From Glandiceps talaboti (taxonomy: Eukaryota; Hemichordata; Enteropneusta; Spengelidae), in the NCBI RefSeq assembly GCF_964340395.1, contig NC_135563.1, forward strand, positions 10,149,075 through 10,159,074: 10,000 bases of DNA, written 5' to 3'. This document shows, piece after piece, positions 1 to 6,535 of this stretch. The notes beneath the pieces were generated by a model. That model was not told the origin of the DNA. It searched no databases and saw only the letters and a list, made by a program, of their open reading frames with translations. How positions within the stretch are numbered: the first letter of the stretch is position 1; the number at the start of each line of letters is the position of its first letter. A program made the translations under genes and the position numbers.

Positions 1-263
1 AAACCTACAAAATATCGTCAAAGTCATGTTTCTCTGATAACTACAACGACAAATGAAAAAAATAAAGTTTATTTAATAGATATTTTTTGTATTTCGGAAT
101 ATAGACATCTTTTTGTGTAAGTAGATACCAAACCACATCTCGCAGACTACACCCACTTCTGGTGAGTACTGTCTTCGAAAGTTAAAACACAGGGCTATTA
201 ACAATATAAATCAATCCCAAGAGTATGCGTTTTGAGCACTGATTTTGTCATGCGTACATGTGA

Positions 264-271
264 TGACGTCA
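264..271. promoter_or_regulatory. Consensus cAMP-response element palindrome TGACGTCA
   Basis: The eight bases match the full palindromic CRE bound by CREB/ATF bZIP factors (established knowledge of that family). An ATG in good initiation context (A at -3, G at +4) lies 84 bases downstream at 355-357. It opens only 13 codons (starting MASRRSTELV) before a stop, and no convincing splice donor interrupts it. The motif match is direct; promoter function is inference, and one 8-mer is expected by chance in tens of kilobases. Confidence 0.25.
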
Positions 272-780
272 CCGAACCACTACGCCCCAGTTTTGCCCAG
301 AAACAAAAAAAAACATATTTAGAAACAAGCTTTGGCAGGATTTTTGAAAGCAAAATGGCATCTAGGCGAAGTACAGAGTTGGTCGTATTCGGCTAATAAT
401 TCGACTCGATATAAAATGACTGTTTTGAGTGAATATTTTGTTGGAGTAAATTTCAAAATCTGTACTATTTGATTAATACTTTGTTAAATATGGTGTAATT
501 TCATGAAGGGCAAACAACTACCATAATTATACGAGTTCGCACTTGAATTTGAGTTGGTGTTCTTGACCAAAGCTTTGGCAATTTCGTGTTCTGTATCACC
601 GACAGTTTGGGCAGGAACACCTAGCTAGCACCTGGAAAGAGGTAGTGAAGAAAGAAATGCGGACTTTGTCTCCGATAATATGTTTTATTTTATCAGATCA
701 AATTCATTTTCTACGTTTGGAATGTTCGAGATCTTCTCAACCTTAGAGAATCGTGAGAGCTGGGTCCTTTCATATACAGG

Positions 781-813
781 TTTGTGTGATTTTGTTTGAA
801 AATCACTCACAAA
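781..813. repeat. Imperfect inverted repeat (hairpin)
   Basis: The left arm TTTGTGTGATTTT (781-793) and the right arm AAAATCACTCACAAA (799-813) are complementary, with a two-base bulge in the right arm and a five-base loop. That gives 13 base pairs, longer than most chance stems of this spacing. No known RNA family or transposon terminus was recognised. Confidence 0.5.
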
Positions 814-1219
814 GTTCCCAAACACAGCTGTAAGATAGCAAGGTAAACAGCTCCACTTACACTTTTTAACGTAGTTGTGCTCAATTTAACACAGCAAATA
901 TGAGATCAGTGTGATAACGCACTCAGATTGCCAAGGATTAGTGAGGCATATTCAAGTTGAAGGCCGCAATTCATCAATTTTTAGCATTCATTCATGCAGT
1001 ATCCTCACCACAATATACTCAGGTGTTGCCGTTTCCGTGGTAACCGGTCAATGTTGTATGTTCTTTTGACGATTCAAACCCTTTCTGTACTCGTTACGAA
1101 GGTGACTCTTTTAGACAAATTATCGGAGGAAAATTAAATTTTTCACTTATAAATCTGAGAAATTCTAACTGAGTTGGCGTAATCCAGATTTATACATATG
1201 TGACGAAGCAATAATGTGA

Positions 1220-1221
1220 AC

Positions 1222-1260
<39 letters not shown>

Positions 1261-1318
1261 TAGACAGACAGACAACCAGATAATACAGGCAGGCAGGCAG
1301 AGAGAAAGAGAGGCAGGC

Positions 1319-1353
<35 letters not shown>

Positions 1354-1425
1354 TAGACAGGCAAACAGTCAGCCATGCAGACAAACAGACAGAGACTGGT
1401 AGATACAGACAGACAGTCAGTCCGT
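1220..1425. repeat. (GACA)n / (GGCA)n compound microsatellite
   Basis: A near-perfect GACA array occupies roughly 1220-1274. It passes through a GGCA and GAGA/AAAG patch (1285-1320), returns to a clean GACA array (1317-1352), then degrades into GACA/AACA/GTCA variants to about 1425. Because a 4-bp unit cycles through all reading frames as a 12-bp period, it creates spurious minus-strand open frames rich in CLSVCLSV. These are not genes. Confidence 0.95.
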
Positions 1426-1438
1426 TAGTCAGAAAGAG

Positions 1439-1546
1439 AAACAAACAAACAAATAAATAAATAAATAAATAAATAAATACATACATACATACATACATAC
1501 ATACATACATACATACATACATAAATAAACAAATAAAATAAATAAA
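1439..1546. repeat. (ACAA)n-(AAAT)n-(ATAC)n-(AAAT)n compound microsatellite
   Basis: Short ACAA units (about 1439-1452) pass into an AAAT array (about 1452-1478), then an ATAC array of about eleven units (about 1477-1522), and return to AAAT/AAAC units to about 1546. Each neighbouring motif differs by one base, as expected when slippage spreads a point mutation. With the GACA block it forms one tract of about 330 bp. Confidence 0.95.
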
Positions 1547-1583
1547 GATAGACAAGAACAGAAGATGGACGAAACAGGTAGTA

Positions 1584-1781
1584 TTACACATATAGAAACC
1601 TAACTTCTATTCTCACAATGAAATAATGGAATCTACCAGTACTAGCTGTAAATGGTAATTTGCCATTCATTCTATGGAAATGCACGGCCATTCTATCTAT
1701 GAATGGAAATGCCACTGTCATTCTATTTATGACTGGAAACTTCACTGCCATATTATCTATGAATGAAAACATTAATGCCAT
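1584..1781 (-). CDS. Doubtful open frame made of 10-residue repeats
   Basis: A 65-codon minus-strand frame starts with ATG at 1779-1781 inside the 30-bp minisatellite. It reads three repeats (MALMFSFIDN, MAVKFPVINR, MTVAFPFIDR) and then a truncated fourth (MAVHFH). The same frame extends upstream of the ATG through another unit (ending SLIHR) to a stop at 1806-1808. Any 30-bp array lacking stops gives an open frame, so this is weak evidence for a gene. Against coding: no family match, a non-repetitive low-complexity tail, and an adjacent microsatellite. In favour: the array has no frame-breaking indels and many differences between units fall within the same residue classes. Most likely not translated. 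Confidence 0.1.
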   Translation of the reverse strand: MALMFSFIDNMAVKFPVINRMTVAFPFIDRMAVHFHRMNGKLPFTASTGRFHYFIVRIEVRFLYV

Positions 1782-1800
1782 TCTATGTATGAGTGACTGA
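1658..1800. repeat. Degenerate 30-bp minisatellite, four units plus a partial
   Basis: Four consecutive 30-bp units (1681-1710, 1711-1740, 1741-1770, 1771-1800) share the core CCATTCTATCTATGAATGG with a few substitutions each. A shorter related unit lies at about 1658-1680. The spacing between units is exactly 30 bp with no indels among the four. On the minus strand the period keeps one frame open, encoding a ten-residue repeat of the form M-(A/T)-(L/V)-x-F-(S/P)-(F/V)-I-(D/N)-(R/N). The array directly follows the compound microsatellite. Confidence 0.85.
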
Positions 1801-1978
1801 AACGTCTATTTCGATTTTATTGAACCGATGCTGGCTCTTGGTAACAACCATGCCACACAATCTGATGTTGCATCATATTGCTTTTTTTTTGTTGTGACCA
1901 TGCTGGTACAATATTATGTAAATATGTATTTTGTACATATTTTGATATTATCAATGGCTACTCGATGTTAAAGTTTTT
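1801..1978. other. A+T-rich spacer with small inverted repeat
   Basis: Non-coding by inspection. It contains a perfect 8-bp stem, AATATGTA (1921-1928) against TACATATT (1934-1941), with a five-base loop. Stems this short and A+T-rich are expected by chance here. Confidence 0.4.
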
Positions 1979-2221
1979 TTAGGGGGCGGAGATAAAGTAA
2001 TATTGATATTGGTTTGAATCGCCTCTTGTCGTGGCAGCAGGTCCTCGTGTCTGCATTTTGCATTGAGAAGTCACGTTCGTTTCGTTATTACAACAACAAG
2101 GATAGCAATATGTGCTCTCGTTCTGATACTGTATTTGGTTTACCTGTTCATTATTCTCGCAGCAAATTTCCACTTTCGTGACGCACGAGAACAACCTTTC
2201 GTCGCATCCTTTACAGAACAT
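1979..2221 (-). CDS. Hypothetical cysteine-rich open frame (unrecognised)
   Basis: This 80-codon frame starts at an ATG (2219-2221) that is preceded within two codons by an in-frame TGA, so it cannot extend 5' without splicing. It has ten cysteines in its first 54 residues, including CC and CCC clusters and an opening FCKGC, plus three possible N-glycosylation sequons (NES, NET, NVT), and it is rich in N and Q. There is no signal peptide or known domain. A possible splice donor (CAG|GTAAAC on the minus strand) falls inside it after residue 26. CpG is locally more frequent than in the flanks. The opposite strand carries an open frame (2063-2248, with TTG as first codon and no ATG) containing about 25 hydrophobic residues between arginines. 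This is largely the antisense image of N/Q/E/K codons, so at most one of the two is real. It could be a small secreted-like peptide, an exon, or chance. Confidence 0.2.
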   Translation of the reverse strand: MFCKGCDERLFSCVTKVEICCENNEQVNQIQYQNESTYCYPCCCNNETNVTSQCKMQTRGPAATTRGDSNQYQYYFISAP

Positions 2222-2249
2222 GTCTCACCATTTCTTGTATTTCCGTAGG

Positions 2250-3172
2250 AAAACATAAATATGAAAAGGGAACACTGTAGCCCCGTGGTTTCCTACCAAC
2301 TATAGGTCCAAGAAAATCACTCTCGATATTGAATTTTCATTTCCGATGATTGCCACTGATCCCTCCTGCCCATGGCAAAACCATTAAAAATAACCTCAAA
2401 TTTTCGACGTGTTCGAACCTTTCAGAATTTTAAGCTAATCATATTTTGGACACCTTAGAAATGAGAAATTCCTAAAATGGAAATTATTGAATTCGTAAGT
2501 ATTGAATATATCTGATTTGTTCTGTAAATGCTGATAAATTAGGTAGATTGTGGAAAATTAAGTGTACACCAATGTTTGTACTCATTGGAATATAAATAAT
2601 TGCAATAGAATGGAATATTAATGTAATAACGACATGATAAGACATATGCTAAATTAAAAAGAAATTAACTAAATCACATTTACATTCTCTATAGATACAT
2701 TCTATTCAAGCTTGCAATACATTCATGCACTGCTGAATTCCGAACGAAATGAAATGGTGAAATCACTGACGAGCAATGAAGTGTCGTCGCAAGGGGTAAA
2801 GTGGAAGTATGTCAATATTATGGAACGGGTGTTCCCTATTCCGCCGGTTTTCATGCATATGAAAATTTCACAGTTAACGTCATTTTGGCAGTATGCTAGT
2901 GAATGTTAATTCTACAAGAATAATTAGGAGAAGACGTTATTAGATGCGATGGCCTACTTTTTTGATACATCAAAACTTCCTTTAAAATACTGTTTTTAAC
3001 CAGGTCTCGTTCTGCAAGTATATCGCCTTGACAGCTATACTCAAAGTAGATGATTAATTATTCACCACGTTTTATTTTTGCCGACACTTAGCTTTGTGGT
3101 TAAACTCTCCATGAAATGTTGATTCTCTCACCACTTTGCTAGTTTAGTAAATGCAGATAAATGTGAAGTGCG
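2250..3172. other. A+T-rich non-coding stretch
   Basis: No convincing gene. A 65-codon plus-strand frame at 2712-2909 begins with TTG, has no family resemblance and is judged random. A moderate splice-acceptor-like site (TTTTTAACCAG, ending 3003) is followed by 17 open codons to TAA at 3055-3057. A short stem GGAAC/GTTCC sits at 2822-2835. All are within chance expectation. Confidence 0.5.
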
Positions 3173-3450
3173 TGATTCGCATGTTGGTAGCTTTTGAATT
3201 TGTGGCTACAAATTTCGACTATTCTTTGTGAAAATGAACCAACCAGAGATAAGCTTAAACAAACATTTCTGGCTTAGAAGAAATTGATTCGCATGTAGGC
3301 AACGTTTGAATGTTGTGAGACTATAAGATTTGATCATCCCTTGTGAAAATGAACTAACTAGAGAAAAGCCTAATGAATAAATATACATGGCTTAGGAAGA
3401 AATTGATATTTTGGTTTTCAAACTTTCGATTCTATAATGTGAAAAAAACC
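3173..3450. repeat. Decayed tandem duplication, period about 112-119 bp
   Basis: Copy 1 (3173-3284) and copy 2 (3285-3403) both start with TGATTCGCATGT. They share in the same order TTTGAAT, a TTGTGAAAATGAAC block, an AACYAGAGAWAAGC-like block, and an ending CTTAGRAAGAAAT. A third, partial copy from 3404 keeps TGAT, a TTTCGATTCTATAATGTGAAAA-type segment in the matching position, and then diverges by about 3450. Substitutions and small indels show the duplication is old. A 72-codon plus-strand frame starting at 3373 begins within copy 2 and is judged accidental. Confidence 0.75.
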
Positions 3451-4980
3451 CACGACGAGCACTACCATTTCCGAGGTCCCTGGAAGGCCGCCAATCCTTT
3501 TATTGCCTTTAAAACTATTCAATTTGCATGTCGTTCAATCAACGAGATTTTACTGACAGCATTGATGAAAACGAATGATCAGACCCTTTAACCTTTCTCG
3601 GTTCTAGTACACTAACAGTCATACCAATTTTACCAACTCTATCGTGAATAGAAAAATCAATGCCGCAAGGATCGATACTATTCTTTGCCCACAAAAGCAC
3701 CATTTCTGCTAATTCTATAATATAATTTTACTACTTGCTTTTAACGCCAGGTTTGAATGATAAAAAATTTTCCCCATATTGCATACTCGCAATACGGTTT
3801 GTTTGAAGTAGCATGGAGTCGGACAATATGCTTCTGCTTTGTTCCAGTAACGTCTGGTTCAGACTGATAGATGTGCGCATGCGTGTCAATTTTTTAAAGT
3901 CATGATTGTAATATTATATAGAATGATAAATAAAAGAACATGGTAGACATTTTCTCAAATTTGATGAAAGAAACTATTACGAAGGGGAAACAGTGTTAGT
4001 GCAAGGTGATTGAATATAGAACGAGATAGTAAAACTCGTTCTCTGAGCACATTTGTAATTTGCATTCACATTTAATCTCACATGTAACCACGGTTATTTA
4101 GTCAGCTACAAGGCGTTCGCGTTATGTCATCAAGTGGTCAACTTTATTTATGTAATGTTAAGGTTTTTGTCCAAAACTTGAGTGGAAACAAATATGGGTG
4201 TTGTTATCAGCAACCTACTTCAACATTTCAGTCTACGTCTGGCGCATATGGTATGATTATTTAAAAGAAAATCATATTATTTTAGATCAAGGACACAGTA
4301 ATTTTTGTTCTAAAGTACTGAGTTACAACTTATCCTGTCCGAATGGAAATGAAATTTATAACCTCATTGCTCTCACAGATCAGCCCTGTCAATTTTTTTT
4401 TTAAATGTAGGAATTGTGCTGACTCAAATTCTGAATTCGTCCTCAATGCTACATTTGATATCCATGGTTTTCAATTAATATTGCTAACAGTAAGCGTTAT
4501 TGACACTGGCTTAGTATAAGACCGATTTTAAATTTTCATATATTTTATAATTTTCATTATTGAAAACGTATGGCCATACAGACAGGCACGCGATCATTGC
4601 GAGCAGATCGTTTCATACTATGCATACATTACAGACAATCCGCCTATGCCTATGCTACGAGAGTTAAGCCTAAGACCACAAACAAAAAATTAAGCTACAT
4701 ACGATTTCACTCTAATAAATTCGTGTGTTTGCATTATTACTATAATTTTCACTACTACAGTTGTACACGTTACAACAGTCATATTCTATAGAACGAATGG
4801 CAGTAGTCATATATCAGGGTTTTTGGGATTAGCGAAGCTCTATAAACAACTCTGACAAAATATCTACGAACTTTTGGTGTCTATAGACCGATAAAATAAA
4901 TATTTAATTTCAAAACTAACTTTTAGGAGGTTATTTTAAGGGCATGATATCATTGCAACGATATTTGCTGAGTTTATTCC
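3451..4980. other. A+T-rich non-coding stretch
   Basis: No recognisable gene or RNA. Plus-strand frames at 4198-4404 (TTG start) and 4570-4791 (ATG with C at -3) encode 68 and 73 residues with no domain, signal peptide or family resemblance, and look like chance frames. A donor-like ACA|GTAAGC lies near 4490, but the frame compatible with the acceptor at 5010 is closed by a nearby upstream stop. A small stem TATTGC/GCAATA lies around 3778-3795. Confidence 0.5.
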
Positions 4981-4990
4981 ACGACTTAAT

Positions 4991-5078
4991 TTTCTTCTTA
5001 TTATTTCCAGTTGACCTGCAGCCTTGGGACGTAGACTCATTGAAGTGCCATTTCATTTCGTGCAAGAATTTCGCCTGA
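4991..5078 (+). other. Candidate splice acceptor and short terminal exon
   Basis: The tract TTTTCTTCTTATTATTTCCAG ends at 5010. It is an almost uninterrupted pyrimidine run followed by CAG, with a branch-point-like CTTAAT just upstream at about 4985-4990. These are the hallmarks of a metazoan 3' splice site. In the frame where two exon bases finish a codon, 21 codons follow (starting DLQPWDVDSLK, ending KNFA) to TGA at 5076-5078. The other two frames stop within eight codons. A canonical AATAAA lies at 5142-5147. No upstream exon could be paired with it, and the peptide is too short to recognise. Acceptor-like strings are common, so this is a candidate only. Confidence 0.25.
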
Positions 5079-5123
5079 ACCGCTACAGGCAACTGAAACG
5101 TGTTGCATTCAAAGTGACCAACT

Positions 5124-5171
5124 TTAAGGGGCCCTTCAGTAAATAAATTACAGGAGCGGGTGGGGGAAAAA
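5124..5171 (+). repeat. Left terminal inverted repeat of the candidate transposon
   Basis: This is the left arm, TTAAGGGGCCCTTCAGTAA followed by ATAAATTACAGG and the G-rich tract to about 5171. It contains a canonical poly(A) hexamer AATAAA (5142-5147), absent from the right arm because that part is a 5-6 base gap there. Confidence 0.55.
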
Positions 5172-5189
5172 TCAAGTCCGGTCTGTAGC

Positions 5190-5210
5190 GTAAAAGTGAC
5201 CTTCCCCCGA
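5190..5210 (+). repeat. Dispersed GTAAAA-GTGACC-TTCCCC motif, copy 1
   Basis: GTAAAAGTGACCTTCCCCC lies inside the left part of the candidate transposon. A direct copy with small changes is at 5788-5809, and a shorter inverted copy lies outside the element at 6165-6180. The three copies suggest a shared repeat family. Confidence 0.45.
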
Positions 5211-5312
5211 TTTTGCCCTCCCTAACTTTTCTCCTTTAAAATATGACCATTTCTCCTGTTCAAATATCTAAAAACACAACAACCATGGGTTATAATGCTG
5301 CCACATGTGAAA

Positions 5313-5322
5313 AGACATGTCT
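5313..5322. other. Perfect 10-bp palindrome AGACATGTCT
   Basis: It matches the p53-family half-site consensus RRRCWWGYYY exactly. The adjoining ACATGT 5' of it does not complete a good second half-site. It lies inside the candidate transposon. A single half-site occurs often by chance, so no regulatory role is claimed. Confidence 0.15.
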
Positions 5323-5684
5323 CGGACTCAATGGCAAGGAATCGGTCCCACCGCTGCCGTCACATCGATAATATTAAGGCATCTTGATTATTTCCAACTA
5401 ATATCAACACAGTAAAATTGTGTGAAGACACGAATTCGTGTTTTAAAGATCTAATTGGCAGATCTGAAGGCTAGAAACTAGATGAACGTAGCACCAACGG
5501 TTGTTTGGACCTTTCAATCCATATTAGCATTCCACAATATCTCAACCACACGGATCACCTTCACTCATGTAAGACCAACTCCTCTCTTCACATCACAACT
5601 GACAATTACATCAATTAACTCACTGCATGGTTGTCAGCAGCAGCTATTTGACTGATATGTTCTGATATCATGGTGCAATGGTAA

Positions 5685-5733
5685 CAGGGGTGGGATATGG
5701 AAGTGGTGGGTGTGGATGTGATAGCGGTGGCAT
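5685..5733 (+). other. G-rich, GT-rich patch
   Basis: The stretch has runs of GGGG, GGG and GGG with several GG pairs, unlike the A+T-rich flanks. Only three runs reach three Gs, so a stable three-tetrad G-quadruplex is not supported; a two-tetrad form is possible. It lies within the candidate transposon interior. Confidence 0.3.
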
Positions 5734-5787
5734 GCCAAAATCACAAAAATAATGCAAAGTTAGATTATACAATTATTATGAAAGAAA

Positions 5788-5809
5788 GTAAAATGTGACC
5801 CTTCCCTAA
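5788..5809 (+). repeat. Dispersed GTAAAA-GTGACC-TTCCCC motif, copy 2
   Basis: GTAAAATGTGACCCTTCC matches copy 1 apart from single-base insertions in the TGTGACCC region. It is in the same orientation as copy 1 although the flanking element ends are inverted, so it is an internal direct repeat and not part of the terminal inverted repeat. Confidence 0.45.
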
Positions 5810-5850
5810 TTCTATTTCATATAATAACGTCATCACAATAACTGTTTTGT

Positions 5851-5902
5851 AAATTTTGCCTCCTCCCCATTCCCAGCCTGTAATTACTGAAGGCGCCCTT
5901 AC
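5851..5902 (-). repeat. Right terminal inverted repeat of the candidate transposon
   Basis: On the plus strand it reads AAATTTTGCCTCCTCCCC, CCTGTAATTACTGAAGG, CGCCCTTAC. Its reverse complement aligns with the left arm with two mismatches in the outer 18 bases and one gap. Confidence 0.55.
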
Positions 5903-6164
5903 TCAAGAAGGCCAAATCTATAAAAGCTAGCAACGAACTTTTATAACTCGCATGACATTGGCACAGAAGTGTGCTCAGTGCCCAGTCGAAAATTCCAGTT
6001 ACAAATTTTATTTGAATATATGTTTGGGACAATAGCGTACTTATATAAGGAAACATTTATCAAATCAAACTTCATTTCTAACTAGCGAACATATACATTA
6101 TCAAAAATGGTACTCAGTGACTGGACATTTATTACAAGTCGGTGGCATTTCTCATGTATGCATT

Positions 6165-6180
6165 TAGGGGAAGGTCACTA
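6165..6180 (-). repeat. Dispersed GTGACC-TTCCCC motif, inverted fragment
   Basis: On the minus strand this reads TAGTGACCTTCCCCTA, matching the two copies in the candidate transposon at 13 or more consecutive positions of its core. No recognisable terminal repeat lies next to it, so it may be a relic of the same family. Confidence 0.35.
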
Positions 6181-6283
6181 TTTCTTGTGCAATGATATTA
6201 CAATGTTCTAATGACATCTCAAACACAGAACACAAGAAAAAATAATCTTGAAAAAAAAACCTTCCATATACACACTTCCATAA

Positions 6284-6300
6284 GTTACAAATGTTGTAAC
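6284..6300. repeat. Perfect 7-bp hairpin
   Basis: GTTACAA (6284-6290) pairs with TTGTAAC (6294-6300) across a three-base loop. It is short and has no known association. Confidence 0.35.
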
Positions 6301-6494
6301 TGAACACTGGTCACACTTAACACATAAAACTAATATTGTTTACAGACGAGGACACATTATCTGAACCGCATTATATAGTACATTTTCTAGTAGTCGACAA
6401 AGTTTGGGTTCACCTCAGGACTGAACGAATGGCCTGCCATTACACGAAGTCGTCGAAGTGAATACTCAACTGAGAGAATACTATCTGCCAATGT

Positions 6495-6535
6495 CACAGT
6501 GTCAATATTCGTACACTGTGGCCATCTGTACAGTG
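6495..6535. repeat. Overlapping alternative hairpins built on CACAGTG/CACTGTG
   Basis: CACAGTGT (6495-6502) pairs perfectly with ACACTGTG (6513-6520) across a ten-base loop. The right arm's CACTGT (6515-6520) can instead pair with ACAGTG (6530-6535) just downstream. The two stems share an arm and are mutually exclusive. No known RNA class is recognised; functional meaning is unproven. Confidence 0.4.

Larger units (their letters stand above)
1..1219. other. A+T-rich non-coding stretch
   Basis: No open frame with recognisable protein similarity is present on either strand. It contains a consensus CRE palindrome (264-271), a minus-strand acceptor-like site near 632, and a hairpin at 781-813, each listed separately. 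A sequence reading AATAAA-G-TTTATT at 61-73 offers a canonical poly(A) hexamer on both strands, but such strings are common in A+T-rich DNA. Interpreted as intergenic or intronic. Confidence 0.6.
5124..5902. mobile_element. Candidate non-autonomous DNA transposon (MITE-like), about 780 bp
   Basis: The left end reads TAAGGGGCCCTTCAGTAA (from 5125). The right end, read on the minus strand, gives TAAGGGCGCCTTCAGTAA (from 5901), 16 of 18 identical. After a small gap in the right copy, both continue TTACAGG and a G-rich purine tract (GGGTGGGGGAAAAAT on the left, GGGGAGGAGGCAAAAT on the right). If the termini begin at GGG, the flanks are TTAA on the left (5124-5127) and TTAC on the right (5899-5902). 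That suggests a decayed TTAA target duplication such as piggyBac or Kolobok elements make; assignment to either is inference. The interior has no transposase frame. Alternatively, two copies of one interspersed repeat landed in opposite orientation. Confidence 0.5.

Noticed and set aside
61-73. AATAAA-G-TTTATT as a bidirectional poly(A) site
   Set aside because: It sits in a simple A-rich and T-rich stretch with no coding frame ending near it on either strand.
1068-1085. tRNA B-box-like GATTCAAACC, and GTTCGAACC near 2411
   Set aside because: The flanking bases do not form a T-arm stem and no A-box, anticodon arm or acceptor stem can be placed upstream.
1143-1591. Two overlapping minus-strand open frames of 77 and 133 codons rich in CLSVC, YVCM and FIYL repeats
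   Set aside because: They are read-through of the GACA, AAAT and ATAC microsatellites; a 4-bp unit free of stops stays open in several frames.
2063-2248. Plus-strand frame with a hydrophobic, membrane-like segment
   Set aside because: It has no ATG (the first codon is TTG), a stop 15 codons further upstream and no good acceptor. The hydrophobic run is the antisense of N/Q/E/K-rich codons on the other strand.
3373-3591. 72-codon plus-strand frame starting with ATG
   Set aside because: It begins inside copy 2 of the decayed tandem duplication and has no recognisable domain; copy 1 does not keep the frame.
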